A stretch of 64,000 nt of DNA from Lucinisca nassula (taxonomy: Eukaryota > Mollusca > Bivalvia > Lucinida > Lucinidae), in assembly GCA_963580285.1 (NCBI GenBank), contig OY757014.1, positions 20,500,088 to 20,564,087 on the forward strand, written 5' to 3'. Position numbers and translations under genes: made by a program. Shown one piece after another: positions 45,426 through 55,664 of this stretch (its first letter is position 1; each line of letters starts with the position of its first letter). Under the pieces are notes generated by a model. The model was not told where the DNA came from. It saw nothing but the letters and a program-made list of their open reading frames with translations, and did not search any database.

Positions 45426-46219
45426 AAAACTGTAGATTGAAAACACTAGAACCGGTAGTTAAAATTTAATATACATTATTTTGTTACGTTTGGTTAATGC
45501 TGAAATTTATTTATGGCGTCAGCTTAAGAACAGGCACAACATTGTGCTTGATTAGAAGACACTAACCACTTTAAAGATTGGACATGTCAAAAGGACTATC
45601 TAGCTCATATTTATTTTTGGATAAACATTTATAAGTAAAATGTACACGTGAAAAGGACTATCTAGCTTATATTTATTAGATAACATTCATAAGAAATCAT
45701 CTAAATTATAGAGACAATTCGTCGGCATTCCGACGACAGAATAGTGTGACTCTTATTGGAAATTTGTTTCTTTTTGTTATGCGTTTTTATTGCCCCTTTC
45801 CAAAGATACCTATGAAGGCTATCAAACCACCGTGCTGATGTTTGAATTTTCTTTTTACATAATATCGAGATTTTCTTTTAAAGACTTATTTTCTTCTCTA
45901 TATCAAAGGGGTGGCCTGTTTAATGGTCTCCAATAATCAAGTCCTTCGGACCAGAGTGAATATTAAAGGCTTAGCTTATCTATTAGTAAGTGATTATGAG
46001 GTGATTATGACAGAGACTGTCTGAGAGATCTGTTTAGAAGGGGGCTCTAAAAGGGGAACTTCTAGGGTTTATAAGCATGGACGGTCCGACTCGCACCGCT
46101 TTGACTGGGCAGGCTTAGATCCTCTAAGCGGTTTACCAGTGGAGGCATCATGCAGCCTATCCATTTTTCCAAGCCTCGAATTCAAGAGTAAATCAATAAA
46201 TTACCATTTATTTATTTAT
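45426..46219. other. Unassigned, with a PLE motif-B relic and a SINE scrap
   Basis: At 45715-45785, CGTCGGCATTCCGACG and TTGGAAATTTGTTTCTTTTT match the RT motif-B region of the PLE with heavy decay. At about 46070-46180 lies a minus-strand SINE family-1 fragment (GCATGGACGGTCCGACTCGC). A local duplication (AAAAGGACTATCTAGCT) occurs at 45589 and 45652. Confidence 0.5.
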
Positions 46220-46420
46220 TTAATCTCTTTTTTTAAATTGTGTTACACAAATCATATAATGTCTAAAACATGTTTTATTTCTACTCAGAAACATAAATTG
46301 TGGGATCTCGTTTGAAGCGCCTCACCGAGGCGGTTCTAGCAAGCACTCACAATATATGTTTTCAGCCGAAATATTAAAAAAAGATATCAGGACTTTTATC
46401 ATTTTTGGTCGAAAAATTTA
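46220..46420. repeat. Palindromic MITE (GTTCTAACGAG family)
   Basis: Core AATTGTGGGATCTCG / GGCGGTTCTAGCAAGC with TTTATTTCTACTCAGAAACA on the left and TATGTTTTCAGCCGAAATA on the right. Confidence 0.65.
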
Positions 46421-46671
46421 ACCAAGTTATTTCAATTTTGTAACGTTTATATATAATGGAGACTAAAACAAAATAAAAGTGCGGATGTTTCTTCCATTAA
46501 TATCAAAACAAGGACATGGTTATCAAACAAGTAAATTGCTTCTGGTTAACTGGTTACCCCCTCTTGGTCCCCTACCTGTTTGCCAGTCAAAATACCCCGA
46601 GTGTGTCTTATCTCAAAACTGATTTCCTCAATAACTGGTCATTAGGGTGTTATGCAATCAAAAATATGTCT

Positions 46672-46870
46672 TTATAGTGTAGTTTATATTTTCTTGTCCT
46701 TTGGGAACATTGATTCCATTGTGAAATTTTGAAAGTATTTGGGGGTCACTGATGAGGCCTAACTGGCCGAAACTAGCTAGTCTGGCCCAGAAAACATGTA
46801 CATTCCATATTTTCTAGTTCTGTGTTGTATTCCTTGCTTCCAAAGGATAACCCTTTCAAGAACTTATATT
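46672..46870 (+). mobile_element. Retrozyme family 1 copy with intact hammerhead
   Basis: Begins at GTGTAGTTTATATTTTC (a 5'-incomplete monomer) and ends with CAAAGGATAACCCTTTC. The ribozyme at 46743-46788 is intact. Confidence 0.7.
46743..46788 (+). ncRNA. Hammerhead ribozyme, intact core
   Basis: GGGTCA, CTGATGA, GGCC-TAACT-GGCC, GAAA, CTAGCTAG, TC, TGGCCC. It is identical to the 5979-6024 copy except for one loop-II base. Predicted cleavage lies between 46782 and 46783. Confidence 0.85.
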
Positions 46871-46984
46871 AGTGGTTGGCAAAATTTAACCTAAAGTGTA
46901 ATAAGGCTAATTGAGACCAGTCCGAAGCCAAACATCTGAACACTTTTATTTTCAATCACTAAGGATTCTTTTGCGCCTAAGACT

Positions 46985-47505
46985 TTCAGTAGAAAATTGA
47001 AGTGAAGGCAATGGTCAGGAAGCGATAGAACCCACAACACAACATCCATCAGAGACACCAAAGGTAAAGACACACAAACATTAAATAACAAGATCTCAAT
47101 GGACATCAATAGCGGAAAGCCAAAAGGACAGTTACTTTCCTATAAAATGCCCAATTGGCTAGCCAAAACATAAAAGTATAAGCGATAAACAAACTCAAAG
47201 ACAAACCATAACCAAAGAAAAAAAACAACGCGACAGAAGAACCGCATGGGAACGGTCAGTGAAAAGAACTTCACTGAGGGCTTAAATCGACTTTACGCGA
47301 TCGCAATCCTCGCCCTTGATTCCGTCTCGATTTAGACAATAATGTTTGCAGTCCGCATAAAGTCTTTTAATATATCAGTTAATCATCTCCGAGAACACAA
47401 AAATCAAACAACCACTGAGATTAAACAACGATGCGAACTCGACAGCAACAAATCACTGAAATACTGGAGCAAAAGTAAACCAACAGTTAGACTCAAAAGA
47501 GTGGA
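46985..47505 (-). mobile_element. PLE 3'-tail copy, long
   Basis: Minus orientation from the 3' terminus (complement of GCCTTCACTTCAATTTT) through the GGCTATCC-type block to the GGAGCAAAAGTAAACCAACA block. It includes most of the 3' untranslated region but stops before the SECIS-like hairpin. Confidence 0.7.
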
Positions 47506-49066
47506 TTTTGTATTTGTAATTCTAAAACTCCTTTCCAGGACACTGACGTTCCAATTTTGTCTGTGTTATACGTAACGACGTATATATTTTCCTTTAGATT
47601 GCAGTCGCATCGATGACTTAACTGAATGTAACAGATTCTAACAAACTTCTTGTTTTGTTTTTTGTGTGTGCAATTGCGCCATATATTTGGTATCTAACGC
47701 ATTTTACCAGACTGGAGGTAAATCCACTTTTTCAAACAATCAGCAAGCAAGTTTTTTAAGTAGTTGTTTTGATACATATTTATAATAGTCACTGTAGTAG
47801 ATCGCATTATCAAGATCAGACTTGTCAAATTGTACGGTTTTATTGCTATGACCGATGTCTTTACTGAATTGTTGATATGTTTATACGCCATATTCATGAA
47901 CTTGAAAAAAGGGAGGAAACATCTTTACGGATGTTCGAGATTGTTTTAATGGTATTGAAGCTACCCTTTACAGTTCTTGTCTTGATTTCATTATCAGATG
48001 CACGCTCGAAGTTGGAGCCCGTGGATAGGAAGTCAAATTCCATGTACGTCCATTGTAATACGTACCCGTGTATATCACGCTCCCTAAAGATAATATGTCA
48101 TTTACAGAGGATATCTTTAGTAGAATTTATCTGAAGAGCACACACAACTTACGTTAAATGCAAAACTTAGTAAATTTTACAAGTTATCGACTGATAAATG
48201 ACATTTTATAGACACATTAAAGATCCAACGGAAATAACATATTACAGAAAGAAAATGGTAGACCGATAACAGAGAATAAGGGGGAAAGATCACATATAAA
48301 TATTACACTTGTCGGAATAACCGAAGACTGCATTATTACGTTTACGCTATCTAAGTAAATTGTCTGTCTATAAGCAAAGGATCTTGTTTAAACAATGCTG
48401 AACATACTGAACACAAGTAATCGTAAATGCAAAGTAAATAACATTACGATATTTCCAAAATAGTTCAGATTATCAGTTATATCTGTGGGATGGAGGGAGA
48501 ATATGTAAAGTATTTACCTGTGTGCGCAAAATACATTAAGACGGCAATTAATGGTACGATGGTACGATTATCCCAAGCCAAATATAAAGTTTTTATGCCA
48601 TAAAAGTTTACCCAAATCGACCATTTGCAGTACAATAGGCAATTAAAGAAGCCAATCATGCACATTTACCATGACAAAGATACATTCGTATATTAGCAGC
48701 AAAACATAAAATCGGAAGCATGTTAAATCCCCATGCCAATACAATGAACAGCGTAAAGATATATATATATATGTGTATATATAGCGTCTAGGTTGAGTAC
48801 ATATGAGTACTAATAAGCTGAAAAATTATACAACTTTATCATATGACGTCGCGCCTGAGAGTGTAATAACGCAATGTATTATTTTCGGTAATCCACTAGT
48901 GGATTAAATATGCAAATTAGCTAGATACGTCCCTTTACGTTACATGTACGACGTCCTTAACGACGTCGCATTTAGTAACGGCAGAATATTGATATTTTTG
49001 TAAACAATCGTGAATAAAATGCGTTTTCAATGTCACATGATAAATAGAATCTTGCATTCGTGCTAA
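47506..49066. other. Unassigned stretch
   Basis: The plus-strand frame from 47877 includes a hydrophobic stretch (MFEIVLMVLKLPFTVLVLIS) that could be a signal or membrane segment, and a minus-strand frame at 48477-48665 runs into CACACAG/GTAAAT, a possible donor. Neither is recognised. A short (AT)n lies at 48760. Confidence 0.2.
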
Positions 49067-49173
49067 TGTATTATTGAATTTATTAAACTCGTTGAGGAAA
49101 AGGGGTAAAATGCTCGGCAAAGCCTCGCATTTTATCCCTTTTCCTCAACTCGTTTAATAAATTCAATAATACA
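49067..49173. repeat. 107-bp foldback with ~47-bp arms and 13-nt loop
   Basis: The left arm TGTATTATTGAATTTATTAA… is complementary to the right arm …TTAATAAATTCAATAATACA with three mismatches. The loop TCGGCAAAGCCTC is itself nearly symmetric. Probably a small foldback transposon. Confidence 0.85.
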
Positions 49174-49859
49174 TGAAAACTCATGTAAGATCCTCCATAT
49201 CGAGTATTGAATAAGCATATTAATATTGTTTTGCCTGTATATGTTGCTTCAATTTCACTGTCTTCGTTGTTGCGCCCTAGTACAAAACAAAAACATTAGC
49301 AAACATTATTAGTTTTCAATATAGAATGCGCGGTGGGGTTATCAGACCAGTAAGCACATCAAAGACTCAGATCAATGTCTGCATACACGCAGTATGATCA
49401 AATTCTTCGAGATGCTATATTATGTTCGTTATTGACCCAAAGCTTCTTACAACCGTAAAGGGTGGTTGTGTTTTGGGTTTTCGGATTCGCCGGTGAGATT
49501 TGAAACTCTGTTGAGCTCTCATTGCCGTTGACATTTAATTACGTCAGACTTTAATAACGTGTTGAGAAAACATGTAGATTGGACACGTGTTGCGTGGCGG
49601 AAATTATCCGTTTCTGCTTAAATTTTTAAATAGTCTCTTGCAGAAAACTCTTTAAGTAATAAGGTTCACAATGCAAGCTGTTATGACATACGAACGTCGT
49701 ATCATTACAGAAACGTGGTATTTGAAATGAATTTCTAGTATCGAGACAAACCATTTATGTTTGGTACTCGATAAAGTAATCCTCATTAATTAGTTTAATG
49801 GAATGATCGTTTTGAAATGATTATTGAAACGGTATTTAATGAAGATCTATTACATGTTC
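49174..49859. other. Unassigned stretch
   Basis: Nothing recognised. Confidence 0.3.
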
Positions 49860-50353
49860 ATGCAAATAGAAATTGGTTAGATCTCACTCCATCATTAGGG
49901 TTATGTCAAACAGCATTGCAACCTAGAAGAGTGACAACACTTTCAAGTACGCTTTAGATCACATCTACACAGATAATGAAAACAATATAGCATCTTTAAT
50001 CGTTTCCGAATTAGGCGTTAATGATCACTATGCTATTTGATTTTTTTTGTATTAGGAAAGTAAGTTAAAATTATACAAAAAGAACAATCATAATTCTATA
50101 GTTTACAGTTAAAACATCTTAACGAAAATGACCTTTTAATGAATTTGATGTCAATTATTGAGATGATTTGGCAGTTTAAGGTTCGGTTGCTAATAATCTG
50201 GATAACTGGTATTGTGTTATATTGATTCGTTACAAAAATAAAACAGATTGAGTAACTTCCGAAATGTTAGATGCAATGATAGAAAGAGATGGCCATAGAA
50301 CATGTTAATTAAAAGAATATAAAACTCTACGTAACAGTATATCGCGGAACAAA
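49860..50353 (+). pseudogene. Non-LTR retrotransposon (LINE) fragment, end of endonuclease and linker
   Basis: In changing frames the DNA reads RRVTTL, STL-DHIYTDNENN, IVSELGVNDHYAI, and later MLDAMIERDGHRT, LIKEYKTLRNSI and SRNKQ. The block (S/T)-x-LDHIYT followed by a G-(V/L)-(S/N)-DH-x-x-I motif is the C-terminal end of the apurinic-type endonuclease domain of LINEs, and the basic helical part resembles the linker before the RT. Many stops and frameshifts are present. A pearl-like element begins immediately at 50354. Confidence 0.6.
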
Positions 50354-50467
50354 CAAGAGGGCCAAGAAGGACCTGAATCGCTCACCTGAGTCATAATTGA
50401 ACTTTGCCAAGATTTAATCAAGACTAATGTTCTTGTAAAGATTCATGAAGATTGAAGTAAACTTGAG

Positions 50468-50667
50468 TATGTGTATCGCTTATATTATTTTCCTTTGGAT
50501 AGCCAATCGGCCATTTTGAGGGAAAGTATCTGTCCTTTGGGCTTTCCGCTAGTGACGTTTCCATTAGGGTCTAGTTGTTTCATGTTTGTGTTTCTTTCCC
50601 TTGGTGTCTCTGATGGGAGCTGTTGGTTACTTTATCGATTCCTGATCATTACCTTCGCTTCTATTTA
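50468..50667 (+). mobile_element. PLE 3'-tail copy nested in a pearl-like element
   Basis: Begins TGTGTATCGCTTATATTA and ends TCATTACCTTCGCTTCTA. Confidence 0.75.
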
Positions 50668-50782
50668 GAAGAAGGACCATTTTTAAGTAATTTGACATAG
50701 TGACCTAGTTTTCAAACCACCAATCTTCGAACTTGACCAAGATATCATCAAGATAAATATTGTGATGTAGTTTCATCAAAAT

Positions 50783-50942
50783 TGGCCATTTTGTGGGAAA
50801 TTTACTGTCCTTTGTACTTTCCGCTATTGATGTTTCCATTCAGGTCTAGCTGTTTCATGTTTGTGTTTCTTTCCCTTTTGTGTCTCTGATGGGAGCTGTG
50901 GGATAAAAGTATTGATTCCTGATCATTTCCTTCACTTCAATT
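50783..50942 (+). mobile_element. PLE 3'-tail copy nested in the same pearl-like element
   Basis: Begins GGCCATTTTGTGGGAAATTT and ends TGATCATTTCCTTCACTTC. It differs in length from its neighbour at 50468-50667, so the two are independent insertions. Confidence 0.7.
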
Positions 50943-50944
50943 TT

Positions 50945-51110
50945 TAATGGGTGGTCAAGGTTTTAAAGATATTTGACGAGCGACTTTGTTTGCTCTTTCT
51001 CTGATTGGGCCCATCGGAGTCTAATTGTTGGTTTTCGTTGGCTTCAGCATTTCAGTGGTTTGTTGATGTCGAGTGCTCGGCGTTGTTTGATCTCTGCTTT
51101 TTTCGGTTTT
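50945..51110 (+). mobile_element. PLE 3' untranslated fragment without tail end
   Basis: Matches the part of copy E just upstream of its tail (CCCATCGGAGTCTAATTGTTGG, in two blocks, and CAGCATTTCAGTGGTTT). It is cut at 51111 by a pearl-like end. The frame 51005-51424 crosses that boundary and is chimeric. Confidence 0.6.
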
Positions 51111-53154
51111 TAGCTCCCCTGTCACGTAGTGACGAGGTGCGCTTTTGGGGTCACTTTTTGTCCGTCGTACGTGGGTCCTTCCATCCGTGCGTAAACAATT
51201 CCTTTAAACAACATCTCCTCCTTAAACACCGATCGGCTTTTGTCCAAACTTCACAGGAATGGCCCTTAGGTGGCCCCTTTCAAAGTTGTTCAAATGGTTC
51301 CGGTCCATTGCACATTAAGGTCACAGGAGCCAAATTTTTTTTATTTAATAAAAACTTAATTAAATCTTCTTCTCTGAAACCACAAGGCCAAGGTCTTCAA
51401 TATGTGGTGTGTAGCTTAATCTAATGGACCTCTACCAAGATTGTTCAAATAATAGGAATGATGTCAAAACGCTCCAGCCCCTGGGCCCTTTGGTTTTACA
51501 TAGGGAAAATCTTTAAAAAATCTTCTTGCCTGAAACCAGAAGGCGTTTGATATTTGGTATGAAGCTTTGTCTTGTGGACCTCTGTAAAGATTGTTCAAAT
51601 TATATACCTTGGGCCAAAAATGCCCACGCTCCGGGTCCCTTTGGTTTTACATAGACTTATATAGGGAACACTTTTAAAAATCTTTTTGACTGAAACCAGA
51701 AGGCTCGGGTGTTTGATATTTGGTATGAAGCTTCGTTTTGTGGACCTCTATGAAGATGATTCAAATTATAGCCCTGGGGTTAAAAATGCCCCCGCTCCGG
51801 GGCACTTTGATTTTTCACTGACTAAAATACGAAAAACCTTAAAACATTTTCTCCTCTGAAACTGCAAGGCCCAGGTCTATGATATTTTGTGTGTAGCTTC
51901 ATCTAATGGACCTTTTCGATGATTGTTAAAATTATAGCCTTGTGCCAAAAATGTCCCCGTACAGGAGCCCTTTGATTTAACATTGACTTATATAAGAAAA
52001 ATCGTTAAAATCTTCTTCTCTGAAGGTCTTTGATATTTGATGTGAAGCTTCGTCTAGTGGACCTTTATCAAGATTGTTCAAATTATAGCCCTGGGACCAA
52101 AAATGCCCCCGCCCCGGGGCCCTTTGGTTTTACATAGACGTGTATAAGGAAAATCTTAAAAATCTTCTTGTCTGACACCAGAAGGCTTAGATGTTTGATA
52201 TTTGGTATAGAGCTGCGTCTAGTGGACCTCTATCAACATTGTTCAAATTAAAGCCCTGGTGTCAAAAATGTCCCTGCGTCAGGGCACACTGGTTTTACAT
52301 AGACTTATATAGGAAAAGTTTCAAAATCTTTCTTGTCTGAAGCCTGAAGGCTCATATATGTTTGATATTTGGTATGAAGCTTCGTCTTGTGGACCTCTAT
52401 CAAGATTTTTAAATTAAAGCCCTGGGATCAAAAATGATCCCGCCCCCTGGCCCTTTGGTTTTACATTGGCTCGTGTAGTGAAAATCTTAGAAAATCTTCT
52501 CTGAAACCGCAAGGCTCAGGTCTTGGATATTTGGTGTGAAGATTCATCTAGCAAAGTGTTCAAATTATGGCTCGTGGGTCAAAAATGGCCCCTTCCCGGG
52601 GCCCACTGGTTTTACTTCGAGTTATATATGGAAAACCTTTAAAACAACTTCTTGTCTGAAGCCAGAAGGTCCAGGCCTTTAGTTTATACTAATTTATTTT
52701 AAATCGATTGCGATGAAAGCTTCAAGCGTATTGAATCGATCTCGAACACTCAATCCGGGTGTTTTCACGCGCGCGCGAGAAGCAGTGGCTTTTACACCAC
52801 TGCTACCCATTTACACCTGGGTGGAGTGGGGCAGTGTCATTACGTGTCTTGCCCAAGGACACACCTCGATAGGTCTTTGATATTTGGTATGATTCTACAT
52901 ATTGTCTACATATTGTGGACCTCTACTATGTTGTTCAAATTATAGCAATGGGTCCATAGGTGGCCCCGCCCCAGGTTCACCGGTTTTACATGGCCATATA
53001 TGGAACAACTTTAAAAACATTCTCTGAAACCAACAGGCCCAGGTCTTTGATACATGCTTGAGGCTTCATGTGGGTGACCTCTACCAAGATTATTGAAATC
53101 ATAGCACTGGAGTCAAAAACGGTCCCGATCCAGGGCTCACTGTTTTTTAAATAG
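51111..53154 (-). mobile_element. Pearl/HINE-like element with ~185-bp tandem core
   Basis: The end hairpin TTAGCTCCCCTGTCACG / TGACGAGGTGCGCT lies at about 51112-51145, followed by GGTCAC and about ten degenerate units with TTTGATATTTGGT-TGAAGC, GTGGACCTCTA and CCCTTTGGTTTTACATAG. The far end is replaced by PLE copy E at 53155. Two inverse units of the same core are at 62945-63265. Confidence 0.65.
52680..52868 (+). mobile_element. Insertion inside the tandem core, possible SINE/LINE tail
   Basis: Breaks one core unit and carries the block ACCCATTTACACCTGGGTGG, then GTGTCTTGCCCAAGGACAC, a phrase common in dispersed repeats of many marine animals. A short imperfect duplication (AGGCCTTTAG / AGGTCTTTGA) flanks it. 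Confidence 0.45.
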
Positions 53155-55101
53155 ATTTTCTGATCTTGATATTGACACTAACACTCCTGATGCAGGTGAT
53201 TGTAAAAAAATCAGTGCTATCCTGCTGCTGATCATATTACTACTGGCAATTTAAAAATTATTCCTGATTCTAGGATACGTAAAATGATTTCTAAAGGACA
53301 GAAATATCGATTTCCTTCTAAAATTGATTTCAATAAATGTAGAAATGAAATCGCTGCTGCCTTGAATGAATTTTGTAATCGATGGTGTAAACGAGAGTAT
53401 GTTGAGCATAAAACTCTTAAATAATGGAAACGTAACATTCTGAAATTAGTGAACAAACACAAAACGCTTTTTATTCGCAAAATACGAACTTATTACCTCC
53501 TAAACCTAAGACGTCTTTACATCACCTTGAACTAGGTATTCAAGAATTTCATAGGAAATATGTTTTGGCTCAAGCTGATAAGGCTGCTAACAATGTGGCC
53601 GTTGTTTGACTTCCTTTGTTTAGGTTTCCATTATGGTCTGGTTGCTTAATGTTTGTGTTTCGTTCCCTTTGGTGTCTTTGATTGGTGGAGTAAGTTAATT
53701 GTATCGATTCCTGATCTTTGTTTTACTTCTACTTTTCACTATGGTAACACTCTTCAGCAAGAACTTGGTGGTACTAAGGCCTATGAACTTCAGCCTTTAG
53801 CTGTAGAGAGGGCTTTAGTTGATGACCACATTTGTCATTCAGCCACCAAGTTTGCTATCTGTGTTACAGAAGGCAAAGACAAGCTTCCTACGTTATATTG
53901 GTTATCTAAACTTCATAGAAGACCATTCAAAGGACGGTTTATTGCAAATTCAAGCTCTTGTACCACCAATGAACTCTCCAAATTATTAACGTCATGTTTT
54001 ACTGCCATCAAAACATATGATAAAATATTGCGACAAAGTCTTCGAAAGATCAGGTAGAAATCTGTTTTGGATATAAAAAAAATTCTAATGAAGTTTCAAA
54101 TAAATTGAAATCAAGGCGTGTTTGTGCTTCAAGTCTGTCTACTTATGATTTTTCCTTTTTGCACTTCTGAAGAGCATACAAATTATACTTTATGGTCATG
54201 TCAGAAAGTGTGTGAAGCTCTCATCTTTCTACTTGACAATAGTTACTTAAGACTTGGTACTAAGTTATTTAGACAAGTTGTGAGTATTCCAATTGGTACT
54301 AATTGTGCACCATTTGTGGCTGATCTGTTTTTGTTTTGTTATGAGAGAGATTTCATGATGTCCCTTTCTGCTGAAAACCAGTCTGAAATCATTGAAGCTT
54401 TTAGCTCCACTTCTAGATATTTGGATGATTTATTAAAATTGTCAATACCTGTTTCGATGGTTTAATCAGTCAAAATTTACCCCCTAGAACTTCAGTTAAA
54501 TAAAGAAAATTCATCTGATACCGAGGTTCCGTTTTTGATTACATCTGTCTATTGTATAGATGGGTCTGTTTCTTGCAAAATTTATGATACACGCGATGAT
54601 TTTGATATTGTTAATTTTCGTTTTTTGGATGGTGATGTTCCTCGTGCGCGATCCTATGGTGTTTATATTTCGCAATTAATTCGATTTGCCAGAGTGTGTA
54701 GTCATGTAACTGACTTCAATACTCGTAAAAGTTGTTAACGACTTAACTACTTAATCAGGGTTAACGGTACCATAAACTACGCAAAGCCTTTTCAAACTTT
54801 ATAGACGTCATTCTGATTTAATTTCAAAATACAACATTGGACTTAAATCTTTTCTACGACAAGGTCTATCATGGTGACTTAGTACTTCGTATATAAATTC
54901 AGAAAAAATATAACCGCAAAGACATCAGCACCCAATTTCATAAAATCATTTTTTCGATATAAAAGGATTAGGTGGAACATAAATGTTATACGACGAACTG
55001 TATGCGTGGTAGTTAACACAATCACGGTTGACAACTTTGCTTCCCTCTTTAAATGCACACCGGTGGGTCAGGCCTCAGATTCTATGACGGTTCCAGCGTA
55101 A
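53155..55101 (+). pseudogene. PLE reverse transcriptase gene of copy E with in-frame TGA
   Basis: In order: a decayed CxC linker (GDC instead of CDC, near 53190), PDSR and EIAAALNEF (about 53270-53370), ADKAANNVAVV followed by TGA at 53607-53609, then after the nested tail GNTLQQELGGTKAYE, LPTLYWLSKLHRRPFKGRF (53890-53945), a deletion where motif A should be (YDFS… joins CTSEEHTNYTL near 54150), motif B (SIPIGTNC, near 54280), motif C RYLDDLL (Asp codons 54424-54429), and the C-terminal part with several frameshifts to ASDSMTVPA and TAA at 55099-55101. The TGA falls at a position that is Cys in related PLE proteins. The copy is dead. Confidence 0.85.
53617..53735 (+). mobile_element. PLE 3'-tail copy nested in PLE copy E
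   Basis: Starts near AGGTTTCCATTATGGTCTGG and ends CTTCTACTTTT, after which the host gene resumes at CACTATGGTAACAC. Comparison with the uninterrupted site in copy F (TTTGACGGCTTCACTATG) fixes the insertion point a few bases after the TGA. Confidence 0.75.
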
Positions 55102-55140
55102 AGGCTTATGTTGGTTGGTACCTGATGCTCTGTCTCTGGT
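55070..55140 (+). promoter_or_regulatory. SECIS-like hairpin in PLE copy E
   Basis: ATGA at 55084-55087, 12 nt, AAA at 55100-55102, second arm GTTGGTACC, TGAT at 55123-55126. The arm GGTTCCAGC pairs with GTTGGTACC over nine positions (one mismatch, one wobble). CAGA upstream and TCTG downstream could continue as the lower helix. The AUGA/UGA quartet and an unpaired AA are the defining elements of eukaryotic SECIS. The gene's TAA (55099-55101) lies in the apical loop. Confidence 0.5.
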
Positions 55141-55664
55141 CTGGCCTATCGGAGTCTTACTGTTTGTTTTCTTTTGCTCCAGCATTTCAGTTGTGTCTTG
55201 CTGTCGAGTCTTCACCTGAACAAATTATTTGTTTAAATCGCGACGGAATCAAGGTCGAGGATTGGGGTGGCTTTAAGCACCCCACCTCCAACCCCAATGA
55301 AATTCTTTTAACTGACAGTTCAAAGTCGGTTATTCTTGCGTGGTTTATTTTTGTTATGGTTTGTCTTTGAGTGTGTTTGCATCGCTTATATGTTTTTGTT
55401 TTGGATAGCCAATTGCCCATTATGTGGGAAAGTAACTGTCCATTTGGCTTTCCGTTATTTATGTTTGTATAAGGGTATAGTTATTTAATGTTTATTGTTC
55501 TTTCCCTTTGGTGTCGTTGATGGGAGGTGTGGGTTAATTTTATCGATTCCTTATCATTGCCTTCACTTCCTTTTGAATCAAAATGACACATAATCAGGCC
55601 GAGAATTATGGTTATTTTCACGAAGGTTGAAACAAAATTTGGGCATCTAGCGGTTGAACAAGGT

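Larger units (their letters stand above)
50354..50944 (+). mobile_element. Pearl/HINE-like element, left part, cut twice by PLE tails
   Basis: The left end CAAGAGGGCCAAGAAGGACC is followed by CGCTCACCTGAGTC. Core text (TTTGACATAGTGACCTAG, GACCAAGATATCATCAAG) resumes between two PLE tails. The right end is absent. Confidence 0.6.
53155..55578 (+). mobile_element. Penelope-like element (Naiad type), copy E
   Basis: Begins in the linker region (DLDIDTNTP…) and runs through RT and 3' untranslated region to the fixed 3' end (…GCCTTCACTTCC) at about 55578. It is 5'-truncated. A foreign PLE tail (53617-53735) interrupts it immediately after an in-frame TGA. An internal deletion near 54150 removes RT motif A. 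It carries the SECIS-like hairpin at 55070-55140. Confidence 0.85.

Noticed and set aside
51005..51424. 139-residue plus-strand frame, one of the longest in the window
   Set aside because: It crosses the junction between a PLE 3' untranslated fragment and a pearl-like end, both non-coding in other copies.
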